A stretch of DNA of 64,000 nucleotides from QQWI01 sp964522015. Lineage in GTDB: Bacteria > Bacillota > Clostridia > Peptostreptococcales > Acidaminobacteraceae. The DNA lies in assembly GCA_964522015.1 (NCBI GenBank), contig CAZFST010000002.1, positions 186,001 through 250,000 on the forward strand, written 5' to 3'. Position numbers and translations under genes: made by a program. Positions within the stretch are counted from its first letter, which is position 1, and the number at the start of each line of letters is the position of its first letter. A model generated the notes under the pieces. The model was given only the letters and a program-made list of their open reading frames with translations, made no database searches and was not told where the DNA came from. This document shows positions 8,050 through 16,208 of the stretch, piece after piece.

Positions 8050-10383
8050 TTAATGCTTAACCAGATTCAAATGACTCACATAAAACGTGAGTACTTCAGC
8101 TGCTGAATCTAGACCAACAGCAATATGTGCATGGTCTTTTAGCTCACCTAGCAAGTACTTCTCTGCAATCTCATCTTCAACCAATTTCTGAATCGACCGT
8201 CTTAATGGTCTTGCACCATAAGTTGGATCGTAACCCTTAAGCGCTAAGAAATTTTTAGCATCCTCTGACACTTCAATGGTAATCCCTTTTTCCTTGGCGT
8301 CCCTGTAAACATCCTTAAGTTGTAGGTCCACAATTTGACGAACATCCTCTTGAGTCAATTGATCAAATACCACGATATCGTCCACCCGATTTAAAAACTC
8401 AGGTCTGAAATGTTCTTTCAATGCATCCATTACCTTACTTGCCATACGTTCACGACTTCTTGGTTCAAAGCCTATTCCAGAGCTTTTGAGATGAGTGCCT
8501 GCATTGGAAGTCATGATGAGAACAGCATTTTCAAAAAATACCGTACGACCCTGGCTATCCGTCAAACGACCATCATCTAAAATCTGAAGAAGCATATTAA
8601 AAACATCCACATGGGCCTTTTCAATCTCATCCAGTAAAATCACAGAATATGGCTTCCGTCTGATTTGTTCCGTCAACTGACCACCCTGGTCATAGCCAAT
8701 ATACCCTGGAGGGGCACCAATCAACTTAGACACTGTATGTTTTTCCATATACTCGCTCATATCTAAGCGAATCAGCGCATCTTCAGAACCGAAAAGTTCT
8801 TCTGCTAAAGCCTTTGCCAGTTCGGTTTTACCGACCCCAGTTGGCCCGACAAATATAAACGACGCAGGTTTCAAGCGCTTTTTAAAGCCAGCCCGACTTC
8901 TTCTCACAGACCGAGAAACTGCACTAACCCCTTCATTTTGACCGATTACCCGTCTATGCAAACGACTTTCAAGGTGTATCAACTTCTGTGCATTTTCTTC
9001 GGTAATTCGAGTCACCGGTATTTTTGTCCAAGACTCAATCACATAAGCCACATCTTCAACCGTCAATTGATGGTGCTGGGCTTCTTCTTTTAGCAAGGCG
9101 ATTTTCTCCTGAAGCTTGATTTCTTCAATTTTATAACGAGCAGCATCTTCAAAATGATCGTGTAAAGAAGCCTCTTCTTTTAAATCAATCACCTCTTGAA
9201 GACTTTTTTGAAGGGTCATTAGGGCTGAAACATCTCGGTTTTTCAAATTCACCATGGCTCCAGCTTCATCGATCACATCAATGGCTTTGTCCGGTAAAAA
9301 ACGATCAAAAACATATCGTTCAGACAGTCGAACAGCTTGCTCTGCCACTTCATCGGATATGACGACTCGGTGGAATTTCTCATAGTACTGCTTGACTCCT
9401 TTAAGGATCTCAATGCTCTCGTCCACTGAGGGCTCATCCACAATCACAGGTTGGAATCGCCGCTCAAGAGCCGCATCTTTTTCAATGTGCTTGCGGTACT
9501 CTTCAAGAGTGGTTGCCCCAATGATGCTGATTTCGCCCTTTGCAAGGGCTGGTTTAAGAATATTAGCAGCATTCATCACACCACCGTGTACTTCACCAGC
9601 ACCCATAATATTATGAACCTCGTCAATCACAAGGATGATATTCCCCGTTTCTTGAGCTTCCTTAATAATGGCTTTCATCCGGGATTCAAATTGTCCTCTA
9701 AATTGGGTACCAGCAACAATAGAAGTCATGTCTAGTAGATAGATTTCTGCATCTAAGAGCTTTTCTGGTACATCACCATTGATGATTTTAATGGCCAAGC
9801 CCTCTGCAATGGCTGTTTTACCCACACCTGGTTCACCAATAAGAACGGGATTATTCTTGGACCGGCGATTAAGGATGTGCATAACCCTTTCGATTTCTCG
9901 GCTACGGCCAACGATGGTATCTATCAAACCTAGAGCTGCTTTATCATTGAGGTTTTCCCCATATTTTTCAAGGTTTTTACGCTTTTGACGTCGTTTATTT
10001 TCTTTTAATTTACTAGCAGTACGAGTTTCTTGACGGCTACGTTCTTCATCCGATGACATGGGATTCTCAGAATCTAGCTCATCATCTTCTTCCATGACTT
10101 CTTCGTCTAAATCTTCATCCATTTCCCCACCCATCATACCTAAAAACGGGTTATCCTCTAATAAATCTGGGTCTTGATCTTCAAGCATATGCTGCATTTG
10201 CTTTGACAGGTTCTCCATGTCTTCTGGGGTCATATCCACTTGTTTCATGATTTCATCCATAATGGGAATGCCCATCTTTTTAGCGCAATCCATGCAAATG
10301 CCTTCCATGGTGGTTTTACCATTTTCAAATCGTGTTTGGTACATCACTGCGATATTTTTATTGCATATTGTACACTTTTTCAT
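8050..10383 (-). CDS. clpE: ClpE-type AAA+ Clp ATPase with N-terminal zinc finger
   Basis: 777-residue Hsp100 unfoldase expected to feed ClpP. The N-terminus has a four-cysteine zinc finger, C4-x2-C7 and C30-x2-C33, the mark of ClpE; the double Clp_N repeat of ClpC is absent. A very acidic linker (~65-135) follows. AAA domain 1 has GEPGVGKTA and VIDEVHN, a UVR-like coiled coil comes next, then AAA domain 2 with GPTGVGKTE and LLDEIEKAH, and the C-terminal Clp_D2 domain. RBS AGAGGTG. No CtsR operator (GGTCAAA heptad repeat) is visible in the upstream region, so the usual Bacillus ClpE regulation is not evident. It may be the organism's only class-C-like Clp gene; the ClpC/ClpE choice rests on the zinc finger. 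Confidence 0.88.
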   Translation of the reverse strand: MKKCTICNKNIAVMYQTRFENGKTTMEGICMDCAKKMGIPIMDEIMKQVDMTPEDMENLSKQMQHMLEDQDPDLLEDNPFLGMMGGEMDEDLDEEVMEEDDELDSENPMSSDEERSRQETRTASKLKENKRRQKRKNLEKYGENLNDKAALGLIDTIVGRSREIERVMHILNRRSKNNPVLIGEPGVGKTAIAEGLAIKIINGDVPEKLLDAEIYLLDMTSIVAGTQFRGQFESRMKAIIKEAQETGNIILVIDEVHNIMGAGEVHGGVMNAANILKPALAKGEISIIGATTLEEYRKHIEKDAALERRFQPVIVDEPSVDESIEILKGVKQYYEKFHRVVISDEVAEQAVRLSERYVFDRFLPDKAIDVIDEAGAMVNLKNRDVSALMTLQKSLQEVIDLKEEASLHDHFEDAARYKIEEIKLQEKIALLKEEAQHHQLTVEDVAYVIESWTKIPVTRITEENAQKLIHLESRLHRRVIGQNEGVSAVSRSVRRSRAGFKKRLKPASFIFVGPTGVGKTELAKALAEELFGSEDALIRLDMSEYMEKHTVSKLIGAPPGYIGYDQGGQLTEQIRRKPYSVILLDEIEKAHVDVFNMLLQILDDGRLTDSQGRTVFFENAVLIMTSNAGTHLKSSGIGFEPRSRERMASKVMDALKEHFRPEFLNRVDDIVVFDQLTQEDVRQIVDLQLKDVYRDAKEKGITIEVSEDAKNFLALKGYDPTYGARPLRRSIQKLVEDEIAEKYLLGELKDHAHIAVGLDSAAEVLTFYVSHLNLVKH

Positions 10384-10454
10384 GTTATCACCTCTTTCAT
10401 TTCAATTAATTTTAACATGGTTTTATGAAATATCTATGAACGCCAGATGAACGA

Positions 10455-10488
10455 AAAAGACAATTTGGATAGGCCCAAATTGTCTTTT
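10455..10488. terminator. terminator downstream of thrS (bidirectional hairpin)
   Basis: Fourteen-base-pair stem AAAAGACAATTTGG (10455-10468) / CCAAATTGTCTTTT (10475-10488), followed on the minus strand by TTTTTCGTT. It ends the thrS transcript and insulates clpE. Confidence 0.8.
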
Positions 10489-10505
10489 GTATTTCTATTT
10501 TTAAT

Positions 10506-10580
10506 GCGTGTTAGCCGCCCTAACACTATTGCGGTTTAGCCGCACTAACCCTATTGCGTGTTAGCCGCACTAACACTACT
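10506..10580. repeat. three tandem 25-bp hairpin repeats at the thrS 3' end
   Basis: Three abutting 25-base units at 10506-10530, 10531-10555 and 10556-10580. Each contains a small palindrome, GTGTTAG-CCGCM-CTAACAC in units 1 and 3. In unit 2 both outer arms change together (GGTTTAG ... CTAACC), so pairing is kept. The last unit overlaps the thrS stop codon (10576-10578). Confidence 0.85.
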
Positions 10581-12522
10581 GATAATTCAGAACGCGGTTT
10601 TCCACTTCTTCTCTAAGCTGCGCTTTAAATGCCTCTAAAGTCAATTGACCAATATCCCCGTCAATTCGGCTTCTGACAGCCACTAAGCCCTCTTCGGCTT
10701 CCTTCTCACCCACAACGAGCATATAAGGAATCTTCTGAAGTTGTGCCTCTCTAATTTTATAGCCAATCTTTTCTGCACGGTCATCCAGCTCAACTCGGAA
10801 ACCTGAATTTTGAAGGCTCAATTTAACCGATTCTGCGTATTCTTGATACTTATCAGAAATCGGAAGGACTTTAACCTGAACTGGGGCTAACCAAGAAGGG
10901 AACTTACCAGCATACTTTTCAATCAGCATTGCCAAAGTTCTTTCGTAGCAACCGATAGAAGTTCTATGAATCACGATTGGACGCTTCTTTTCGCCGTCTC
11001 TATCCACATAAGTCATATCAAAACGCTCAGCCAAAGAGAAGTCGATCTGAATTGTAATAATCGTATCTTCTTTGCCGTGAACATTCTTGAATTGAATATC
11101 TAGCTTAGGGCCATAAAATGCTGCTTCCCCTTCTGCTTCCTTATAATCAAGGCCCAAATGGTCAAGGATATTTCTCATTGTATCCTGAGTTTTTTCCCAC
11201 TGCTCAGGATCGCCAACATACTTGCCCTTGTTATTGGGATCCCATTTAGAGAATTGATATGAAACGTCTTCAATGATTCCAAGGGTTGTCATCATGTAAT
11301 TGACCAGATCCACAACGCCTCTAAATTCATCTTCAAGCTGCTCAGGCATGACCATTAAATGGCCTTCAGAAATGGTAAACTGTCTGACGCGAATCAAACC
11401 ATGCATTTCACCTGATGATTCATTTCTAAAGAGCGTTGAAGTCTCGGCTAAACGCACTGGTAAATCACGGTAGCTCTTTTGTGACGCTTTATAAACAAAA
11501 AACTGGAATGGGCAAGTCATAGGGCGCAGTGCTAATGCATCGTCCTCTTCTGGGCCATCTGGAATCACAAACATACCATCTCGGTATAAATTCCAGTGAC
11601 CTGAAATTTTATAAAGATCCGACTTTGCCATCAGCGGTGTCTTAGTCAGCTGGTAGCCTCTTCTTTCCTCTTCATCTTCCACAAACCGCTGAAGAATCTG
11701 AACGATTTTAGCGCCCTTAGGCATCAAGAGCGGCAAACCCTGTCCGATCACATCCACTGTTGTAAAGAGTTCAAGTTCTCTACCTACCTTATTGTGGTCA
11801 CGCTTTTTAGCCTCTTCAAGCATCAGCAAGTATTCTTCAAGGTGGCTCTTCTTAGGGAATGTGACACCGTAAATACGCTGTAGCATTTTGTTTTTCTCGT
11901 CACCCTTCCAGTAAGCCCCTGTAGCACTTAGCAGCTTGATTCCCTTCACATCTTCTGTCGAGAACAGATGGGGACCCGCGCATAAATCAACAAAATCACC
12001 CTGTTGATAAAAAGAAATAACCGCATCCACTGGCAAGTCCTTCACGAGCTCAACCTTGTAGGGTTCTTCCATCTTTTCACAGTAACCAATGGCTTCTTCT
12101 CTAGGCAGTTCAAAACGAGAGATCGCTAACTTTTCTGATACGATTTTAGCCATTTCTTTTTCAATGGCAATTAGATCTTCTGGCTTAAATGGTTGCGCCA
12201 CATCAAAATCGTAGTAAAAACCCCGTTCGATAGCTGGCCCGATGGCGAGTTTTGCATCTGGATAAAGACGCTTGACAGCCTGTGCTAAAATATGGGCTGA
12301 AGTATGTCTAAATGTATCTTTACCGCCCTCGTCTTCAAATTTCAAAATTTCCAATTGGCAGTCCTGTGTCAAGATATAGCGAAGATCTACCACATCACCA
12401 TCCACCACACCAGCCATTGCCTCTTTTGCAAGGCGACCGCTGATTGATTTTGCCACATCGTAAACGGATAAACCCGCTTCGATTTCACGTACTGAACCAT
12501 CTTTTAAAGTTAGTTTTACCAT
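10576..12522 (-). CDS. thrS: threonyl-tRNA synthetase
   Basis: 648-residue class II synthetase charging tRNA-Thr. It has an N-terminal TGS domain (VKLTLKDGSVREIEAG), an editing domain with HTSAHILAQAV and the second-half Cys/His motif (FVDLCAGPHL), a catalytic core with RPMTCPFQ, FRNE and a motif 3 region (IGCYERTLAMLIE), and an anticodon-binding domain at the C-terminus. I start it at ATG 12522, which follows GGAGGTGCACAAAT. A longer frame opens 30 bases earlier but inside the T-box terminator region. Regulation is by the T-box leader. Confidence 0.97.
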   Translation of the reverse strand: MVKLTLKDGSVREIEAGLSVYDVAKSISGRLAKEAMAGVVDGDVVDLRYILTQDCQLEILKFEDEGGKDTFRHTSAHILAQAVKRLYPDAKLAIGPAIERGFYYDFDVAQPFKPEDLIAIEKEMAKIVSEKLAISRFELPREEAIGYCEKMEEPYKVELVKDLPVDAVISFYQQGDFVDLCAGPHLFSTEDVKGIKLLSATGAYWKGDEKNKMLQRIYGVTFPKKSHLEEYLLMLEEAKKRDHNKVGRELELFTTVDVIGQGLPLLMPKGAKIVQILQRFVEDEEERRGYQLTKTPLMAKSDLYKISGHWNLYRDGMFVIPDGPEEDDALALRPMTCPFQFFVYKASQKSYRDLPVRLAETSTLFRNESSGEMHGLIRVRQFTISEGHLMVMPEQLEDEFRGVVDLVNYMMTTLGIIEDVSYQFSKWDPNNKGKYVGDPEQWEKTQDTMRNILDHLGLDYKEAEGEAAFYGPKLDIQFKNVHGKEDTIITIQIDFSLAERFDMTYVDRDGEKKRPIVIHRTSIGCYERTLAMLIEKYAGKFPSWLAPVQVKVLPISDKYQEYAESVKLSLQNSGFRVELDDRAEKIGYKIREAQLQKIPYMLVVGEKEAEEGLVAVRSRIDGDIGQLTLEAFKAQLREEVENRVLNYQ

Positions 12523-12536
12523 ATTTGTGCACCTCC

Positions 12537-12575
12537 AAAAAATAAAAAACACTCATCCCTGTGTTGGGACGAGTG
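12537..12575 (-). terminator. T-box regulated leader terminator
   Basis: On the minus strand CACTCGTCCC (12575-12566) pairs with GGGATGAGTG (12559-12550), followed by TTTTTTATTTTTT. The antiterminator formed with uncharged tRNA would compete with the 5' strand. Confidence 0.9.
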
Positions 12576-12785
12576 CGACTCGCGGTTCCACCCAAATTGT
12601 TTTTTTCAAAACCACTTGATAATTGATAACGGTTTTCACCGATGTCGTTTCACACCCCAAAGGGCCCTAGTCAGACATTGCTCAGGGTTAGTTTTCACAA
12701 GGTTTACCAAGGTGTCGCAGCTCCCACCTCTTTCTTAAGTCCATTGACCTTTGTTACTCTTCCCATCAAAGCATTGTATTAATTT
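12541..12785 (-). ncRNA. T-box riboswitch controlling thrS
   Basis: The leader carries the T-box consensus as GGGTGGAACCGCGAG (minus strand, ~12594-12580) immediately before the terminator. Upstream lie the Stem I region with an AGAGGTGGGAGC-type AG-box (about 12715-12735) and several stems. By family knowledge uncharged tRNA-Thr binds the specifier loop and the T-box bulge to permit read-through. Thr codons ACT/ACC occur near 12687-12695 as specifier candidates, but I could not place the specifier with certainty. Confidence 0.92.
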
Positions 12786-12791
12786 AACCTA

Positions 12792-12819
12792 ATTTTACTC
12801 CTAAATAGCCATTTGTCAA
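12792..12819 (-). promoter_or_regulatory. promoter of the thrS leader
   Basis: Minus strand -35 TTGACA (12819-12814), 16-base spacer, -10 TAAAAT (12797-12792). Transcription would start near 12785 and include the whole T-box. From 12820 to 12912 I see nothing further. Confidence 0.75.
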
Positions 12820-12912
12820 GTCAAATTTGTGTGACACTCATCAAATTCTGATGTCAATCACGGCAATTTTAGTCATCAACTAACAAGTTCTTTACTGATT
12901 CATTTCAAATTA

Positions 12913-12941
12913 TTGCGACAATACCCGTTTCAGTGTATGAT
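12913..12941 (+). promoter_or_regulatory. promoter of the CAP-domain protein gene
   Basis: -35 TTGCGA (12913-12918), 17-base spacer, -10 TATGAT (12936-12941). The predicted start near 12948 is downstream of an in-frame ATG at 12933, which argues for the ATG at 12963. Confidence 0.6.
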
Positions 12942-12962
12942 ACAGATACAGGAGGACATAAG

Positions 12963-14303
12963 ATGAACACATTTAAAAAAAGAATTACTTGCCTAGTTGT
13001 CGCCATGCTACTGGCAACGACTGCCAGCACTTTTGCAGCTGAAACGCCGCTTAAGTTATTTCTCAATAATCATCCAATGTCCTTTGACGTACCCCCACAG
13101 TTGATTAATCAACGGGTTCTCGTGCCTTTTCGCGCACTTTTTGAGGCATTAGGTGCAGAAGTCATTTGGGATAACGAGAAGAAAACCGCTTATGCCACAA
13201 CCACTAATTTAATGATCACAATGCCACTTGATAAGCCCTATGCCAGTGTTAACGGGTTGCAAATTCCATTAGATGTACCAGCCACCATGCGTAACAATCG
13301 TGTCCTTGTGCCCGTACGGTTTGTTGCAGAGACCCTTGGTGCCAAAGTCAACTGGGTAAATGCAACTCAAACTGTTCATATCGCCTCCAGTGAATTGGTT
13401 ACTTTACCCACAACGCCACCCCTATCTAGTAGCACACCTGAACCAAAACCCGACAAGCCCAGCGTCTCACAAACCGAAGTAAAAATGGGAGACAGTTTAG
13501 AGGCGCTTCTAGTGACGAGAGGGCAGCCAGACCGCAAGGATGCTAGTCAATACGGCTATACTTGGTACATCTATAATGCCGATTACCGTGATTTTGAGAT
13601 GATTGGTGTTCGCAATAATTTTGTTGTGGCACATTATGCATTGGCTAATTTTGATGCCCCCCAGGGCACCGTTAAAATTGGCAGCACGTCTTCACAAGTT
13701 CAGGACATCTTAGGGAAGCCGGTTACCAGTATTACCCGTGGCAATACCATATACGATTATAAAGAAAACAATATCGATCTTTTTTATCACAATTCGCGCT
13801 ATACCAGAATTTTCTATGACAAATTTAACAAGGGTCGAATGAAAGCCTATTTTACCGTAAATGCTAACGAAGAATTAAACTTAAAAGGTTATTACGGCAC
13901 ACCTAGTACTGCTTTAAAAGAAAGTTTCGAGCGTCAATTATTTGATTTAACAAACGCAGCTAGAGCGTCTTTTAATTTACCGAGCTTAACGTGGGCTCCA
14001 GAAGTAATTGCTTCCGCTAGAGCCCATAGTGAAGATATGGTCAAACGAAAATTTTTCGAACACAAAAATCCAGACGGTTTAGAGCCCTATCAACGATTAC
14101 AAGCAGTTGGAATCAACTATATAAGCACGGGGGAAAATCTAGCGGCAGGACAAACTGACGCCATTTTTGCCCACGAGGCCCTCATGAATTCAGAGGGGCA
14201 TCGCAAGAATATCCTCTCCAAACAAACACGCATGGGCGTTGGCTTTGCTTTTGGTGGCAACTTTAGCCAGTACTTCACTGCAACCTTCTACACCCCGCAA
14301 TAA
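12963..14303 (+). CDS. secreted CAP-superfamily protein with copper-amine-oxidase-N type domain
   Basis: 446 residues from ATG 12963 (RBS AGGAGG 8 bases upstream). Signal peptide about 1-25 ending STFA. Residues ~28-150 are the two-repeat 'copper amine oxidase N-terminal' (stalk) fold common in clostridial exported proteins, with NQRVLVPFRALFEALGAEV and NNRVLVPVRFVAETLGAKV as internal repeats. A Pro/Ser/Thr linker (~150-180) follows, then a CAP_assoc_N-like region (~180-300). The C-terminal CAP/SCP domain (~320-446) has the marks LTNAARASFNLPSL, HSEDM, FFEH, GENLAAG, HRKNIL and GVGFAFGG. The function of such CAP proteins is unclear; they are extracellular and some are wall-associated. Single-gene transcript. 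Confidence 0.88.
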   Translation: MNTFKKRITCLVVAMLLATTASTFAAETPLKLFLNNHPMSFDVPPQLINQRVLVPFRALFEALGAEVIWDNEKKTAYATTTNLMITMPLDKPYASVNGLQIPLDVPATMRNNRVLVPVRFVAETLGAKVNWVNATQTVHIASSELVTLPTTPPLSSSTPEPKPDKPSVSQTEVKMGDSLEALLVTRGQPDRKDASQYGYTWYIYNADYRDFEMIGVRNNFVVAHYALANFDAPQGTVKIGSTSSQVQDILGKPVTSITRGNTIYDYKENNIDLFYHNSRYTRIFYDKFNKGRMKAYFTVNANEELNLKGYYGTPSTALKESFERQLFDLTNAARASFNLPSLTWAPEVIASARAHSEDMVKRKFFEHKNPDGLEPYQRLQAVGINYISTGENLAAGQTDAIFAHEALMNSEGHRKNILSKQTRMGVGFAFGGNFSQYFTATFYTPQ

Positions 14304-14337
14304 CCCTGGATGACATGGCTATTAAAGGTCCCAATAG

Positions 14338-14385
14338 AAACGCCAGATTCTCGAGAGATGAAACCTCGTAGAATCTGGCGTTTTA
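14338..14385. terminator. bidirectional terminator between CAP gene and pyrG
   Basis: Stem AACGCCAGATTCT / AGAATCTGGCGTT with flanking A and T runs, lying between convergent genes. Confidence 0.85.
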
Positions 14386-14418
14386 TTGATGATGCAACAG
14401 ATTGATCTGATACTGATT

Positions 14419-16014
14419 TTAGCCTTTTGCTGCTGCAATAAAGTCTTTAAATAGGGGATGGGCTCTTAGTGGGCGAGATTTAAATTCTGGATGAAATTGA
14501 CCTGCCACATACCAAGGGTGAGATTCAAGTTCTAGAATTTCTACTAACCGGGCGTCAGGAGAAAGGCCGCTGATACGCATGCCATTTTGCTCAAAGATAT
14601 CTCTATAATGATTGTTAAACTCGTATCTGTGACGGTGACGTTCGTAGATTAGCTGCTCCTGATAGGCCTTTTGCGCCTTAGTATCCGCTTGTAGCACACA
14701 AGGGTAAACCCCTAGACGCATGGTGCCCCCCATATCTTCAAGGTCCACTTGGTCGTGCATCAAGTCCACTACAGGGTGGTCCGTTTTCGGGTCTAACTCC
14801 GAAGAATGGGCACCCTCAAGACCCAATACATTTCTGGCAAATTCCACTGCCATTAGCTGCATTCCCAGACAAATACCAAAGGTTGGCACATTATTGAGAC
14901 GCCCATATTGAAGGGCTGCAATCTTGCCTTCTACCCCTCGATCCCCAAAACCACCTGGCACCAAGATACCATCTGCACCACTAAGAAGTTCTTTTGCATT
15001 CTCAGTGGTGACGTCTTCAGCGTTAATCCAGTCGATATCTACCGCAACGTCATTGGCAAGTCCAGCGTGTTTTAAGCTTTCTGCCACTGAAAGGTAGGCA
15101 TCCTTAAGGGCAACATACTTACCGACTAAGGCGATCTTCACCTTTTGCGTCAGTGCCAGCTCTCTCTCAACAAGATCTTGCCACTGTGTCAAATCAGGTT
15201 TTGGTAAATCGAGTTTAAAATGCTCACAAACAATGGTTGCAAGGCCTTCCTGCTCTAAAACAAGGGGGACTTCGTAGATGGATTTGGCATCTTTATTTTG
15301 TATCACATTATCAGCGCTTAAGTTGCAAAACAAACCGATTTTTTCTCGAACTTCACGGCTAATATCGTGCTCAGTTCGGCAAACAATCAGATCCGGTTGA
15401 ATGCCAATTTCCCGGAGCTCCTTGACGCTATGCTGTGTTGGCTTGGTTTTAAGCTCCCCGGCTTTACCAAGGTAAGGCACTAATGTTAAGTGTATATACA
15501 TAATATTTTCTTTGCCCACATCATATTTCAATTGGCGAATCGCTTCAAGAAAAGGCAAGCTCTCGATATCGCCAACCGTGCCGCCGATCTCGACAATCAC
15601 CACATCAGCATTGCTGGTATCCCCAGCACGGCGGACCCGACTCTTGATTTCATTGGTAATATGCGGAATCACTTGCACTGTCGCGCCCAAATAATCCCCA
15701 CGACGTTCCTTGGCAATAACAGACCCGTAAATCTTGCCAGTTGTTGCATTGGAGTTTTTTGAAAGATTGATATCGATAAAGCGCTCATAGTGCCCCAGGT
15801 CTAAATCCGTTTCGGCCCCATCCTCAGTGACAAAAACCTCACCGTGCTGATAAGGACTCATGGTACCTGGATCCACATTGAGATAGGGATCCAGCTTTTG
15901 AATCTCAACTTTTAATCCCCTTGCTTTTAACAACTGGCCCAGGGATGCAGCGGTGATTCCCTTACCCAAAGACGATACCACGCCCCCTGTTACAAATACG
16001 TACTTGCTACTCAT
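14419..16014 (-). CDS. pyrG: CTP synthase
   Basis: 531 residues, normal length. It converts UTP to CTP with glutamine and ATP. N-terminal synthase domain: KYVFVTGGVVSSLGKGITAASLG (read in two parts), DPYLNVDPGTM, and EIGGTVGDIES. C-terminal class I glutaminase domain: VPGGFGDRG, the nucleophile Cys in GICLGMQLM, and the His/Glu in GQFHPEFKSRP. RBS GGGAGG. It has its own promoter and a leader terminator. Confidence 0.98.
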   Translation of the reverse strand: MSSKYVFVTGGVVSSLGKGITAASLGQLLKARGLKVEIQKLDPYLNVDPGTMSPYQHGEVFVTEDGAETDLDLGHYERFIDINLSKNSNATTGKIYGSVIAKERRGDYLGATVQVIPHITNEIKSRVRRAGDTSNADVVIVEIGGTVGDIESLPFLEAIRQLKYDVGKENIMYIHLTLVPYLGKAGELKTKPTQHSVKELREIGIQPDLIVCRTEHDISREVREKIGLFCNLSADNVIQNKDAKSIYEVPLVLEQEGLATIVCEHFKLDLPKPDLTQWQDLVERELALTQKVKIALVGKYVALKDAYLSVAESLKHAGLANDVAVDIDWINAEDVTTENAKELLSGADGILVPGGFGDRGVEGKIAALQYGRLNNVPTFGICLGMQLMAVEFARNVLGLEGAHSSELDPKTDHPVVDLMHDQVDLEDMGGTMRLGVYPCVLQADTKAQKAYQEQLIYERHRHRYEFNNHYRDIFEQNGMRISGLSPDARLVEILELESHPWYVAGQFHPEFKSRPLRAHPLFKDFIAAAKG

Positions 16015-16031
16015 AAGCGCCCTCCCATGTC

Positions 16032-16068
16032 AAAAAATGCGTCAGGCCATCCTTGCGGATGGCCTGAC
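16032..16068 (-). terminator. attenuator-like terminator in the pyrG leader
   Basis: Twelve-base-pair perfect stem GTCAGGCCATCC (16041-16052) / GGATGGCCTGAC (16057-16068) with a four-base loop and six T on the minus strand. It lies between the pyrG promoter and its start codon, so transcripts from that promoter must pass it; it also ends read-through from ctpA. Confidence 0.8.
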
Positions 16069-16147
16069 AAATTCAGAAATTAAGCAGCTGCCCGCTAGGG
16101 GTCTGCAATCAATTGTTGTTCCGATCTCAAAAATCAAATACTTGTCT

Positions 16148-16176
16148 ACTATACTCAAAGTCAGTAGCACTGTCAA
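16148..16176 (-). promoter_or_regulatory. pyrG promoter
   Basis: Minus strand -35 TTGACA (16176-16171), 17-base spacer, -10 TATAGT (16153-16148). Predicted leader of about 127 bases. Confidence 0.8.
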
Positions 16177-16208
16177 GAGATTCGGCACAAGCAAATTTGA
16201 GAAAACGC

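Noticed and set aside
10384..10450. CtsR heptad operator upstream of clpE
   Set aside because: No tandem GGTCAAA-like heptads; the region has only an A/T-rich stretch and an RBS.
10506..10580. CRISPR-like array
   Set aside because: The three 25-base units abut with no spacers and no cas genes are near; they are simple tandem hairpin repeats.
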